64,000 nucleotides of DNA from Peribacillus sp. FSL P2-0133 (GTDB lineage: Bacteria > Bacillota > Bacilli > Bacillales > DSM-1321), in the NCBI RefSeq assembly GCF_037975445.1, contig NZ_CP150254.1, positions 3,656,001 through 3,720,000 of the forward strand, written 5' to 3'. The notes under the pieces were generated by a model. The model did no database searches. It saw only the letters and a list, made by a program, of their open reading frames with translations, and was not told where the DNA came from. Positions 50,920-59,908 of this stretch are shown one piece after another; position 1 is the stretch's first letter; each line of letters begins with the position of its first letter. Made by a program: the position numbers and the translations under genes.

Positions 50920-51271
50920 CTTTACCTTCCTCCTCCATTTTCTCTTCTTTTCTTGTCCATCTATCTTTATCACGGGTTGTAAACTTTTCCATCACCAAAT
51001 CATGCGAGTTTTGAAGGTCAATCCCTAAAGAATTGGCAAAACAAATCAACACAAAAAGCATGTCCCCTAATTCCGCTTCAATCGAATTCTCTTCCTCTGT
51101 TGCCTTCTTTGGTTTTTCACCATGGTAATGATTGACTTCCCTAGCCAATTCACCAAGTTCTTCAGACAAACGGGCGAGCATGGCCAGAGGGCTGAAATAT
51201 CCTTCTTTAAATTGTCCTATGTATTGGTCGACTTCCGCTTGCATTTGTTGGATCGTCTTATGCTTTTCCAT
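50912..51271 (-). CDS. ypjD: MazG-like nucleotide pyrophosphohydrolase YpjD
   Basis: A 119-aa all-alpha NTP pyrophosphohydrolase of the MazG family. Metal-binding residues appear as [12 protein letters not shown] and EAELGDMLF. Such enzymes hydrolyse non-canonical or excess NTPs; the substrate here is unknown. The ATG at 51271 follows GGGTGA; an ATG four codons upstream lacks a ribosome binding site. First gene of a long unit ypjD-dapB-mgsA-bshB1-bshA-cca-birA with small gaps or overlaps. Confidence 0.9.
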   Translation of the reverse strand: MEKHKTIQQMQAEVDQYIGQFKEGYFSPLAMLARLSEELGELAREVNHYHGEKPKKATEEENSIEAELGDMLFVLICFANSLGIDLQNSHDLVMEKFTTRDKDRWTRKEEKMEEEGKDE

Positions 51272-51369
51272 ATCGTCACCCATTCTTGATTTTCGTTTTC
51301 AAACATCATACCTTCTCCATGTTAGCTAAAAGTGAAACAGAAGACAACAGATACGTTCGCGAATCAAAA

Positions 51370-51398
51370 TTGCCCATAGTTGGTTAATTAGTTATAAT
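51370..51398 (+). promoter_or_regulatory. Sigma-A promoter of ypjC
   Basis: TTGCCC and a perfect TATAAT are separated by 17 bases, about 40 bases upstream of the ypjC start codon. Confidence 0.65.
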
Positions 51399-51438
51399 AA
51401 GTAAATTGATGATATGCAAACCTTTGGAGGTATGGGAC

Positions 51439-52311
51439 ATGCTTTTGGGCTTAAAATTGAAAAATATTATATTCATCCTTTTTGGGGCTGGAATATTCGC
51501 CTTTGGCCTCGTGCATTTTAACATGCAGAACAACTTGGCCGAAGGCGGATTCACCGGTCTCACCTTGATTATATATCAACTTATCGGGATAAATCCTTCT
51601 TATTCTAATTTGATTTTGAATATTCCCTTATTTTTAATTGGGTGGAAATATTTAGGGCGCACATCTTTCTTTTATACGATTATCGGCACGGTCGGCCTCT
51701 CCGTTTGGCTTTGGATATTCGAGAGATACGAAATTGAAATCGATCTCGGAAACGATTTGATGCTGGTGGCATTGTTTGCCGGGGTTTCTGTTGGTATCGG
51801 GCTGGGCATCATCTTTCGCTACGGCGGGACAACAGGCGGAGTGGATATCATCGCCCGTTTTGCCCATCGTTACTTGGGGATGGGCATGGGACGGACCATG
51901 TTCATCTTTGATGCCGTCGTCATTGGCCTGTCCATCCTAACCTACCTTGATTACCGGCAAGCGATGTATACCCTCGTTGCCGTATTTATAGGTGCCAGAG
52001 TAATCGACTTTATGCAAGAAGGGGCCTATGCTGCTAGAGGTGCAATGATCATTAGTGATAAAAACAAGCAAATTGCTGAAAAAATCATGAATGATATGGA
52101 GCGGGGCGTAACCGTATTAAGGGGATATGGGTCCTTTACACGCAATGACCGGGAAGTACTCTACTGTGTTGTTGGTAAAAATGAACTAGTCCGCTTAAAG
52201 ACTGCCATAACATCGGTGGACCCTCATGCATTTGTATCTGTAAGTGAAGTGCATGATGTATTGGGTGAGGGCTTTACCCTTGATGAAAACAAGAATCCCA
52301 TTGAAAGGTAA
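51439..52311 (+). CDS. ypjC: YitT-family membrane protein YpjC (UPF0750)
   Basis: A 290-aa membrane protein with five or six N-terminal hydrophobic spans (about residues 8-175, the YitT/DUF161 region with GGTTGGVDIIAR) and a soluble C-terminal DUF2179 domain (RGVTVLRGYGSF). It is thought to bind a small molecule, but the function is unknown. The ATG at 51439 follows GGAGG by 8 bases and gives exactly the length of B. subtilis YpjC. It is one of the few plus-strand genes outside the island. Confidence 0.88.
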   Translation: MLLGLKLKNIIFILFGAGIFAFGLVHFNMQNNLAEGGFTGLTLIIYQLIGINPSYSNLILNIPLFLIGWKYLGRTSFFYTIIGTVGLSVWLWIFERYEIEIDLGNDLMLVALFAGVSVGIGLGIIFRYGGTTGGVDIIARFAHRYLGMGMGRTMFIFDAVVIGLSILTYLDYRQAMYTLVAVFIGARVIDFMQEGAYAARGAMIISDKNKQIAEKIMNDMERGVTVLRGYGSFTRNDREVLYCVVGKNELVRLKTAITSVDPHAFVSVSEVHDVLGEGFTLDENKNPIER

Positions 52312-52409
52312 TCCTTTATTTGTGGCATACCAATGGAATGCAATCCTTATGAATGTTGCCCTACTAACTGAATTTTATTAGCAATGTGAAGCAAATACTT
52401 TTAAAAATA

Positions 52410-52443
52410 AAAAAGGACCCCATCCCAAGATGGAGTCCTTTTT
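52410..52443. terminator. Bidirectional terminator between ypjC and the metallopeptidase gene
   Basis: AAAAAGGACCCCATC pairs with GATGGAGTCCTTTTT with one mismatch and a 4-base loop, between convergent genes. Confidence 0.85.
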
Positions 52444-52447
52444 CAAA

Positions 52448-53122
52448 TTAATCCTCTTCCCTCATTCCTGTATACATAAGCAGAAGACGAACTAATTCCA
52501 GAACGGCTACAAGAGCAGCAGCAACATAAGTCATCGCAGCGGCATTTAATACTTTTTTCGTTTCCCGTTCTTCATCATTCCGGATGACCCCAACGGAAAC
52601 GAGTTGATCCATCGCCCGAGAAGAAGCATTGAATTCAACAGGCAGGGTTATCACTTGGAACAATACAGCGGCTGCCATAAATACGATACCCGCCAATAGC
52701 AACCCAGGAATTGAAGCTAACATCCCGATTAAAATCAAAATCCAAGATATGTTAGAGCCAAAATTAGCTACCGGTACTAATGCATGGCGGAAACGCAAGA
52801 ATGCATATGCTTCTTTATCTTGAATCGCATGTCCAACTTCATGGGCTGCAACCGCTACACCGGCAACTGAATGGCCGTGATAGTTATTAGATGATAAACG
52901 CACCGTTTTATCCCTTGGGTCATAATGGTCTGAAAGCATTCCAGGTGTCTCTTCGACCCTGACATTGAACAGTCCATTTTGATCCAAGATGGCCCGCGCA
53001 GTCTCAGCACCATTCATACCAGAAGAGGCCGATACCTTTGAATATTTTTTATACGTGCTTTTCACTTTCATTTGTGCATAAATCGGGATTAAAATGATAA
53101 TCGCCAAATAAATGAAATACAT
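52448..53122 (-). CDS. YugP-like neutral zinc metallopeptidase
   Basis: A 224-aa membrane protease of the YugP/DUF3267-like zinc peptidase group. An N-terminal membrane segment is followed by the zinc motif HEVGH (His94, Glu95, His98) in GVAVAAHEVGHAIQ, and two further hydrophobic segments lie near residues 120-165. The SSNNYHGHS stretch precedes the zinc site as in the family. The substrate is unknown. B. subtilis has its yugP at another locus and no such gene between ypjB and ypjC, so this placement looks lineage-specific. Confidence 0.86.
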   Translation of the reverse strand: MYFIYLAIIILIPIYAQMKVKSTYKKYSKVSASSGMNGAETARAILDQNGLFNVRVEETPGMLSDHYDPRDKTVRLSSNNYHGHSVAGVAVAAHEVGHAIQDKEAYAFLRFRHALVPVANFGSNISWILILIGMLASIPGLLLAGIVFMAAAVLFQVITLPVEFNASSRAMDQLVSVGVIRNDEERETKKVLNAAAMTYVAAALVAVLELVRLLLMYTGMREED

Positions 53123-53207
53123 GGTATCCTCCTATAACTATTATTACTCTTAATTCTATGGATTGAAGGCAACCATGTCAAATATAGTGTTCTCTTCCCG
53201 TGTCTTT

Positions 53208-53993
53208 TTAATCATTATGCTCTTTCCTTGGTTTTTCCCTATCACCTTTATATTTTCTCCAGCCTACATATGAAAGCGTCATGATAATGATTGAGCCTGT
53301 CGATATGATGACCCACCAAAGGGAAGGATCTGTATCATCTTCCCCCATTTCATCAAAAATGGTGCTTAGTTCGTTTTGCAGCGCATCCAGTTCCTTTTGA
53401 CTTTCTCCATCACTGATTACCTCAGGACGGTATTGGTTGATGTATTGGATCCTCGTGTCCAGTTGCTGCATCGTTTCTTTAGAAAGGTCGACTTTCAAGC
53501 TTGGATATATCATTTCATATTGTGATAGGAATAAGTTCAATTGGCTATTGAATGTAATTGTGTCTTGATTGATCGCGGCGTTCTTTGTTTGCTGGAAGGA
53601 ATTCATCATTTGATCCTCCATCTCTGTCCAAAGGGGCTGATGGGTAGACTTGACCGCATCAACAACAAGCCGGAACTTTGTAACAGAATTAACCTTTTCG
53701 GAATCTCCCTTGTTCATATCCTTTATTGTCATCAACGCCTCATTATGAGCTACAGTGATAATTCGAAGTTCGTCCATGTCAAGGATCTGCTCTTTCGCTG
53801 TCTCTTTTAAAAACCGGTCAGAAAAAAACGTCAGCATCTTTTCCGAATCTCCATATCGCTTCAACTTGGTCATTTCCAAGGCTCTATCGGAAATGTCATC
53901 TAATTGCTCCAAACTTGAAGAGGATGCTGCATAGACAGGGAAATGTAAGACGACAAATAAAACAGCAATGGTTAATATGAATTTTTTCAACAT
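53208..53993 (-). CDS. ypjB: Sporulation protein YpjB
   Basis: A 261-aa protein with a signal peptide (FILTIAVLFVVLHFPVYAA), a long helical extracytoplasmic domain and a C-terminal membrane segment (about residues 222-245) with a short basic tail. It matches YpjB of Bacillus, which is expressed in sporulation; its mechanism is unknown. The ATG follows GGAGGGACGAGTAGC. It is about 115 bases downstream of ypjA, with a terminator between. Confidence 0.85.
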   Translation of the reverse strand: MLKKFILTIAVLFVVLHFPVYAASSSSLEQLDDISDRALEMTKLKRYGDSEKMLTFFSDRFLKETAKEQILDMDELRIITVAHNEALMTIKDMNKGDSEKVNSVTKFRLVVDAVKSTHQPLWTEMEDQMMNSFQQTKNAAINQDTITFNSQLNLFLSQYEMIYPSLKVDLSKETMQQLDTRIQYINQYRPEVISDGESQKELDALQNELSTIFDEMGEDDTDPSLWWVIISTGSIIIMTLSYVGWRKYKGDREKPRKEHND

Positions 53994-54065
53994 GCTACTC
54001 GTCCCTCCTCATATCTCTACTAAAACGATATGAAAGAAAAAACATGAGTAGACCTCGTTCAACAT

Positions 54066-54113
54066 AAAAAAGTTAACCCTGCTTTTACAAAGCTGTATTT
54101 AGAGTTAACTTTT
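54066..54113 (-). terminator. Terminator after ypjA
   Basis: Arms AAAAGTTAACTCT and GGGTTAACTTTT flank a TGCTTT/AAAGCTG-like inner pairing, followed on the minus strand by TTTTATG. It overlaps the ypjA stop codon. Confidence 0.7.
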
Positions 54114-54708
54114 AAGGGATGAAGGATAGGGTGATTCGCTTATTTCTATATCCAAAGTACCAGCCGACAAAAATGGAAAGTATGCTGAGCCAAAAAGTGA
54201 AATAGCCTATCGAATTCATATATACCAATAAATCACGGTATATTGGCATCATTTCAAAAACATAATCGATAATGTCATTATGTATGGTCCAAATCCCTGC
54301 CACTATCATATGCCAAGGTTTTATTCGATAAAATGGTGCATATAATACACCTTGAATCGCCATCCCTAAATGAGAAGCCATTAACATATAACCTTCCCAC
54401 GGCAATGAACCTGTTGTCACCAAGGTCATCAAATTCATTACAACTGCCCATATGCCATATTTGAATAGTGTCATTATCGCCAATGCTTCCATAAGTCCGA
54501 AATTCCTTCTTAATAGGAAACCAACTAAAACAAATACAAAAAACAGGCTGGCAGTCGGGCTATCCGGTACAAATGCCAAAAAAATCGCCGGAGTGTTTTC
54601 CAATTGACTACCGTACCAATAATATCCATAGGCAGTTCCGAATATATTTATTAATAATAACAAAGCGAGCATTTGCCGATTTGCAAGCCAACTGTAAATA
54701 ACATTCAT
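54112..54708 (-). CDS. ypjA: YpjA-like membrane protein (DUF1405)
   Basis: A 198-aa integral membrane protein with about six hydrophobic spans, belonging to DUF1405. Conserved polar motifs within or beside membranes include GYYWYGSQL, FVPDSPTAS and the WTIHNDIIDYV segment. The ATG at 54708 lies 6-7 bases after GAGGGT. It follows qcrABC in the same orientation, as in B. subtilis; a role linked to respiration is conceivable but not shown. Confidence 0.85.
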   Translation of the reverse strand: MNVIYSWLANRQMLALLLLINIFGTAYGYYWYGSQLENTPAIFLAFVPDSPTASLFFVFVLVGFLLRRNFGLMEALAIMTLFKYGIWAVVMNLMTLVTTGSLPWEGYMLMASHLGMAIQGVLYAPFYRIKPWHMIVAGIWTIHNDIIDYVFEMMPIYRDLLVYMNSIGYFTFWLSILSIFVGWYFGYRNKRITLSFIP

Positions 54709-54815
54709 TCTTTTACCCTCACTTACATTCTTATGTATACTCATTTTACAGGCCATCAACCAGAAAACCAAGTATTCATTTCAATTTCTTCTCATTAACG
54801 CTTCAATTTACCAAT

Positions 54816-54852
54816 AAAAAAGCCGACAACCGTGGTCGTCAGCTTCTTTTTG
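54816..54852 (-). terminator. Terminator of qcrABC
   Basis: AAGC-GAC-ACC pairs with GGT-GTC-GCTT (two mismatches) and is bounded by A and T runs, 35 bases after the qcrC stop. Confidence 0.7.
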
Positions 54853-54885
54853 CAGCATATGAAAGAAAATCTGTTGATGGCTATA

Positions 54886-55653
54886 TTATTTTGTCGATAA
54901 ACCTGATACAAATTCAGCTAATGTTTTCAATTCTTCATCTGTACCTTTGAACATGCCAGCTGGCATGTTACCCTGGCCTTTGACTGCGATCTTAGAGATT
55001 TCTTCTGGTTTTAAACCAGTGTCAATTAAGCTTGGTGCTCCTGCTCCACCAGTTAATTCTGCTCCATGACAGCTGATACAGCCATTAGAATCCATCAATT
55101 TATACCCATCGCTCTCTTTATCAATGTCTGCACCTTCAACGATTGCTCCTTGCTTCTTGGAAGCTTCCCAATCGTGATGGGCTGCGGACTCCCATGTTAA
55201 ATAGAAAACGCCGGCCATTGCCAATAACATGAAGCCTACAGCAAAAGGACGTTTCGCCGGGCTCCGCTCTGGACCACGATCTAGAAAAGGTGCCAAGAGC
55301 AATGCCCCGAAAGCCAAACCAGGTATTACCATGGACCCGATTGCATTATAAGGACCTGAAGCATAAGTATACTTAAGTAATTGGTAAAGGAATAGGAAAT
55401 ACCAGTCCGGCAGCGGAATGTACCCTGTATCTGTTGGATCTGCTATCCTTTCCAATGGTGACGGATGTGCGATTGTCAGGCAAAGATAACCTACAAGAAA
55501 TACAGCTCCTACCATCCATTCTTTTAAAAGGAAATTAGGCCAAAATGCTTCAGTTTTCCCAGGATATTCTGAATAATCTTTCGGAATATTCGGTTTACGG
55601 TCCGCGGAGATACGCGAGTCACCTACGAATTTCATACCTTTCCCACGATGCAT
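54886..55653 (-). CDS. qcrC: Menaquinol:cytochrome c reductase cytochrome b/c subunit QcrC
   Basis: A 255-aa fusion typical of Bacillus bc-type complexes. The N-terminal subunit IV-like part has three membrane helices with the quinol-site PDWY motif at 82-85. The C-terminal cytochrome c domain outside the membrane carries the heme motif CISCH (Cys192, Cys195, His196) and a likely Met ligand in MPAGMF. It passes electrons from menaquinol towards cytochrome c and the caa3 oxidase. Last gene of qcrABC. Confidence 0.95.
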   Translation of the reverse strand: MHRGKGMKFVGDSRISADRKPNIPKDYSEYPGKTEAFWPNFLLKEWMVGAVFLVGYLCLTIAHPSPLERIADPTDTGYIPLPDWYFLFLYQLLKYTYASGPYNAIGSMVIPGLAFGALLLAPFLDRGPERSPAKRPFAVGFMLLAMAGVFYLTWESAAHHDWEASKKQGAIVEGADIDKESDGYKLMDSNGCISCHGAELTGGAGAPSLIDTGLKPEEISKIAVKGQGNMPAGMFKGTDEELKTLAEFVSGLSTK

Positions 55654-55709
55654 TGAACAATTCCCCTCCTTTATGAAAAGGTTTTTTTGGTTTTTGGTTC
55701 ACCATTCTT

Positions 55710-56384
55710 TTATAGTGGACCTGAAATACCTTGTTTTCGGATCATCAGGAAATGAGCCGCTAGTAAAGCAAATAATGCTGCTGGCAGGAAGAATACATGA
55801 ATTGCAAAGAATCGTGTCAATGTCTGTGCTCCAACGATGGTTGGATCTCCTGCTATCAATGTCTTGAGTGCCGGTCCCATCAATGGTACCGATTCGACAA
55901 TTGTCAAAGTAACCTTCGTTGCGAATAGCGCTTTCATATCCCATGGCAATAAATAACCAGTCAAGCCTAATGCCAGCATGATGAAGAAAATCAATACGCC
56001 GACCATCCAGTTCAATTCACGCGGTTTTTTGTAAGCTCCCTGGAAGAAGACACGAAGAGTATGTAAAAACATCATAACGATAACTAGACTTGCTCCCCAG
56101 TGATGCATACCACGGACAATTTGACCGAAGGCAACTTCGTTTTGCAAATAATAAACAGATTCCCAAGCGTTTTTAATGTCCGGGACATAGTACATCGTCA
56201 AGAACATGCCTGACAAGATTTGGATGACCGTAATAAAGAAAGTTAACCCACCAAAACAATATACGAATGCAGAAAAATGATGTGCGGGGTTAACATGTTC
56301 AGGAACCTCATGGTCAGCAATATCCCGCCATAATGGCGTAATGTCTAAACGCTCGTCCACCCAGTCATATAACTTTGTTAGCAA
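55710..56384 (-). CDS. qcrB: Menaquinol:cytochrome c reductase cytochrome b6 subunit QcrB
   Basis: A 224-aa four-helix cytochrome b6. Heme-ligand histidines appear in RGMHHWGAS and MMFLHTLRVF and again in ARFFAIHVFFLPA-like positions near the C-terminus. The SGMFLTMYY segment holds the region for the extra heme cN of b6-type subunits. It lies 3 bases after qcrA and 56 before qcrC. Confidence 0.95.
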   Translation of the reverse strand: MLTKLYDWVDERLDITPLWRDIADHEVPEHVNPAHHFSAFVYCFGGLTFFITVIQILSGMFLTMYYVPDIKNAWESVYYLQNEVAFGQIVRGMHHWGASLVIVMMFLHTLRVFFQGAYKKPRELNWMVGVLIFFIMLALGLTGYLLPWDMKALFATKVTLTIVESVPLMGPALKTLIAGDPTIVGAQTLTRFFAIHVFFLPAALFALLAAHFLMIRKQGISGPL

Positions 56385-56387
56385 TGT

Positions 56388-56894
56388 TTACGCCTCCCCA
56401 TGCGGTTTTAGTTGACCCAAATAAAGTATTCCGTCTTTTTCTTTCGTGTCAAAGACATCCAATGGTGAAACCGGCGGTGTCCCTTTCACATTCATCCCAT
56501 CTTTCGTATACCTGCCATAATGGCAAGGACAGAAAAATTGATTCGGATTAGTCTTATCCGTATTCCAACCTACCGTACAGCCTAAATGTTTACAGATTGG
56601 AGATAAAGCAACGATCTTACCATCATCCGTTTTGTAAACCCATGCTGTATTTGTTTCTTCAGACTCATACCACCCATCGACCTGTTTAAAACTAAAGTCG
56701 ACACGGGTTGGTTCGGTAGTCAGTTCACTTACCTTCTGTTTAGTTGCAACGTAATCCCCGCCTTTATCAGCTGATAATACAGGATCAATTGCAAACCTAA
56801 CCATAGGCATCAACATACCGGCCGCCATAAATCCACCAACGCCAGTAAGTGTGTAATTAAGGAATTGACGTCGTGAAACATTATGCTTGCTCAT
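56388..56894 (-). CDS. qcrA: Menaquinol:cytochrome c reductase Rieske subunit QcrA
   Basis: A 168-aa Rieske iron-sulfur protein. A twin-arginine type N-terminus (VSRRQFLNY) with a membrane anchor is followed by the 2Fe-2S motifs CKHLGC and CPCHYG. It takes electrons from menaquinol at the outer face. First gene of the operon; a good promoter lies 80 bases upstream. Confidence 0.96.
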   Translation of the reverse strand: MSKHNVSRRQFLNYTLTGVGGFMAAGMLMPMVRFAIDPVLSADKGGDYVATKQKVSELTTEPTRVDFSFKQVDGWYESEETNTAWVYKTDDGKIVALSPICKHLGCTVGWNTDKTNPNQFFCPCHYGRYTKDGMNVKGTPPVSPLDVFDTKEKDGILYLGQLKPHGEA

Positions 56895-56973
56895 GCGTTT
56901 TCCCCCCCTCTATTACTATACTGAGAGCCCAAAGGACCAATAAATAGCGACACTATAAAACTAGGACATTTCC

Positions 56974-57002
56974 ATGATATCTCAATAATTTACCAAGGTC
57001 AA
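56974..57002 (-). promoter_or_regulatory. Promoter of qcrABC
   Basis: On the minus strand TTGACC and TATCAT are separated by 17 bases, about 80 bases upstream of the qcrA start. Confidence 0.65.
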
Positions 57003-57054
57003 TATTTGTAAAACCCAAAAGGTGGCAACAATGTGTCAAATATTGCGAAAAATC

Positions 57055-57516
57055 CTACTTTTTTTCATTTTTCCAATTATAAGAGAAAATATCAAGGATT
57101 TGGAGAACTTGCTGGTTAATCATTTCCCTTGCTTGTTCAATTTCAAGCCCATCGAGGGGGATGGCTGGAATCCATACTAAATTATTTTCTAATTCCCGCT
57201 CTTCCTTTTTCCACTCAAAATCCGATGTAAGAAAAAAAACATGCTCGAAATCATTTTCTTTCACTTCATTGGCCCAACGCTTTAACCGCTCAACCTTATC
57301 CATTTCATCACTTATATAATGAAATGTTGGCAATAAAAGAATTCTTCCTTTCATCTGCTTTTCAATTTCCAAGCTTAAAATGGTAAGAAATTCATTCATT
57401 GAGCCCGATTGCTTCATTTGACCTTTAAAAGATAGGGGAACCAAAGGAATCAAAACGGTATCCACATACTCTTTTGACTGCATATACATGTCAAGATCTT
57501 TTGCTGTCCACTTCAT
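57055..57516 (-). CDS. ypiF: YpiF-like protein (DUF2487)
   Basis: A 153-aa cytoplasmic protein of DUF2487, recognised by length and place between ypiB and qcrA. It starts MKWTAKDLDMYMQSKEYVDT and has an alternating strand-helix pattern with no known catalytic motif. The ATG at 57516 follows GGGAGTG; the earlier in-frame start lacks a ribosome binding site. Function unknown. Confidence 0.82.
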   Translation of the reverse strand: MKWTAKDLDMYMQSKEYVDTVLIPLVPLSFKGQMKQSGSMNEFLTILSLEIEKQMKGRILLLPTFHYISDEMDKVERLKRWANEVKENDFEHVFFLTSDFEWKKEERELENNLVWIPAIPLDGLEIEQAREMINQQVLQILDIFSYNWKNEKK

Positions 57517-57644
57517 GTCTACTTCACTCCCGATTTTTTGAATCAACTCCTTTTCATTTTACCATTATTTTTATAACATATTTACCATATACCCATAGTC
57601 TTTACAGAAATGTGGATTTTATCAATGTTTTATAAAAAATAAAA

Positions 57645-57667
57645 ACCTTTCCTGATTACGGAAAGGT
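57645..57667 (-). terminator. Terminator after ypiB
   Basis: A perfect 8-bp stem (ACCTTTCC) with a 7-base loop is followed on the minus strand by TTTTTATTTTTT. Confidence 0.8.
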
Positions 57668-57676
57668 CAATTTATT

Positions 57677-58228
57677 TTATCCAAGTACTTTTAATTGATT
57701 CAATTGTTCTGTTAAGTTCTTAAATGCTTGTTCATCATGCTTATCAAGTGCTTCATCGATTTCCTTAAGCAGTCGGTCCCTTTGAAAATACAACATGCTT
57801 CTTTCTAAAAATTGTTCAGCCAGCAGCTGATCTTTTTCATTCGATGCAGTTGATTTCGGCATGAAGGGATTGTGCTCGAGTACCGCTGCATACTGATAGG
57901 AAGAGTAAGACGATTTAAAATTGAGCTGAATATAAATGTCTTCATCCCGATTTAAACGGATATCATGAAAAGATTTCTCTGCATCGGTCGTCATGATATT
58001 GGACTTATAGAACCTGAAAGGGACTTCATCCACACAATGTGTCGACATGATCAGTCCACGTGGGCAATATTGTGCATTTTCTACAAAATGAACCTTTTTC
58101 ATTAATTGATCATGACTCATTAAGTAATTCAATATCCATACGCATTCTCTTCGTTTCAATTGATAATGATTTAAAAACCACCGAATAAAATCCTTCTTCT
58201 CATTCACAGAAACAGGGGCAGCCACCAT
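57677..58228 (-). CDS. ypiB: YpiB-like protein (UPF0302)
   Basis: A 183-aa cytoplasmic protein of UPF0302. The N-terminal helical region ([20 protein letters not shown]) and a short C-terminal [13 protein letters not shown] helix, characteristic of an IDEAL domain, are visible. IDEAL-containing Bacillus proteins are poorly understood; some affect stress or ComK control. It follows ypiA by about 40 bases on the same strand. Confidence 0.85.
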   Translation of the reverse strand: MVAAPVSVNEKKDFIRWFLNHYQLKRRECVWILNYLMSHDQLMKKVHFVENAQYCPRGLIMSTHCVDEVPFRFYKSNIMTTDAEKSFHDIRLNRDEDIYIQLNFKSSYSSYQYAAVLEHNPFMPKSTASNEKDQLLAEQFLERSMLYFQRDRLLKEIDEALDKHDEQAFKNLTEQLNQLKVLG

Positions 58229-58269
58229 GAATTCCCTCCTCTGTCTTGATTTAGTTTTGTTTCACTTAT

Positions 58270-59541
58270 CTACATGTCATCCGTGCTTTCACCTAGCCGC
58301 TCCAAAATCATTGCATACTCATCATTCGCCGGGTTCATCTCAAGCAGCTTATTAAATACTTCTCTAGATGTGGCTCTGTCTCCTTCTTCAATTAAAAAGA
58401 AACCATAATCTTCAAGGAAATCTTGATTGTTCTTGAATGAATTATATGCTTTATGATAGCTGGTTAATGACTCTTTAAATTGCTCGGTTTGCTGATAAGA
58501 TACAGCAGCTATCCATTCAAACTGCGGATCATCCTCTCCATATCGCCTTACTTCACCAATACACTCCAATACATCTTCATACCTTTCGTGGTGCATATAC
58601 AGTTTCAATAGGGTGAGTGCAGCTTCCAGGTATCCCGGATCAATGGCAAGTGCTTCTTTAAATAGATTTTCCGCCTCTTCATCAAGCCCGCTTTTCAAGG
58701 CTATTTTTCCACCGAAGAAGTAAAGTTCCTTATTGAATTCATCAGCCTTGATTCCTTCTTTTACCGTTTTCAAGGCATTTTCCAGATCTTCAAGATGTTC
58801 ATAACTCTTTGCCAGGTACAAATATAGAGAATGGTATTCATGATCTAATTCTTTCAGTTCAATAAACTTTCGTACGGCTGTCTCATAAAGGCCTGCCTGA
58901 AAAGCTGTAAATGCATATTCAAATAGGGTATTGATTTCAAGTCCATCCTGTAAGGCCTTTTCAAAGTGCGGAAGGGCCTCCTCGAACTTCCCTGAACTGC
59001 TTAATGCTTCAGCAAGCCTCTGATTGACATTAACACCAGCGATTTCTTGTTCATGTTCCAAAACCTTTATGTAATTTGCAATGGCTTCCTGATCCCTTCC
59101 TTGATGAAAGAACAGTTCAGCTAGTGCAAAATCAATGATGATCTCATCTGGAAGCATTTCCTTGGCTTGCTGTAATTTCCGTTCGCTGACCTCATCCATC
59201 CCCTGTAATTGATAAAGGTCTGCTTCCAAAAGCAAAGCACTTGGATATACTTCATCATCTGCACTTACTTTTTCAAGCATCAGCATCGCTTCATCTTCCT
59301 GGTCCATATCAATAAGGATTTCCGCCAACGAAACAATCAATTCTCCTTCATTGGGATAGAGTTGCAGCAGATGTTCAAAAAGATCCTTTGCCTCCTCCGC
59401 AAAACCAAGCTGGAGCATTTCTTCGGCCAGCAACAATATGTCCTCTGCTGACTCTGATGATTTAATTCGATTTATATGTTTAAGAGCTTCTGTTAATTCC
59501 CCTTTTTTTAAATGCTGTATAACTTGTTCCACTGTATTCAT
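58270..59541 (-). CDS. ypiA: Tetratricopeptide repeat protein YpiA
   Basis: A 423-aa soluble protein made almost entirely of about ten TPR-like helix pairs (for example AEEAKDLFEHLLQLYPNEGE and EEAENLFKEALAIDPGYLEA). TPR arrays mediate protein contacts; the partner is unknown. It lies after aroA in the same orientation, separated by a terminator and 367 bases, so it probably has its own promoter with ypiB. Confidence 0.88.
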   Translation of the reverse strand: MNTVEQVIQHLKKGELTEALKHINRIKSSESAEDILLLAEEMLQLGFAEEAKDLFEHLLQLYPNEGELIVSLAEILIDMDQEDEAMLMLEKVSADDEVYPSALLLEADLYQLQGMDEVSERKLQQAKEMLPDEIIIDFALAELFFHQGRDQEAIANYIKVLEHEQEIAGVNVNQRLAEALSSSGKFEEALPHFEKALQDGLEINTLFEYAFTAFQAGLYETAVRKFIELKELDHEYHSLYLYLAKSYEHLEDLENALKTVKEGIKADEFNKELYFFGGKIALKSGLDEEAENLFKEALAIDPGYLEAALTLLKLYMHHERYEDVLECIGEVRRYGEDDPQFEWIAAVSYQQTEQFKESLTSYHKAYNSFKNNQDFLEDYGFFLIEEGDRATSREVFNKLLEMNPANDEYAMILERLGESTDDM

Positions 59542-59908
59542 TGTTGAATCCTTCCTTTTGCATGATAGACTTGGTCCCTAGTCATACACACTCACGCCAT
59601 AATGTAACATATTCTTCCATTAAGAACAAAATACCATGTAATCGCGAGATGCATAGTAAACAGTATTCATTAGTTTACCATACTGTAGCCCTGTATTCCA
59701 TTGATGAAGTCCCCTCCCATTCTCATTAAAAAAAGGTTACTAGTTAATTCTCCACGCTATGGTAAATCTCCTTTTTGATCATGAACCCCTTTTTCATTAT
59801 TTTCATGACCATACAGGTAAAAAAAGCCCGGATGTTAGCGCTTTCAACACTTTTAAGCATTTAAAAAAAGTTTACAGACCAAATAAGGTATGTAAACTTT
59901 TTTTATAT
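59542..59908. other. Intergenic region between aroA and ypiA
   Basis: It holds the aroA terminator at its right end and should contain the ypiA promoter. TTGTTC-17-TACATT on the minus strand (about 59603-59631) is a weak candidate. No credible gene is seen. Confidence 0.5.
59863..59904 (-). terminator. Terminator of the aro-his-tyr block
   Basis: A perfect 14-bp stem (AAAAAAAGTTTACA) with a 14-base loop and a T run on the minus strand lies directly after the aroA stop. Confidence 0.85.
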
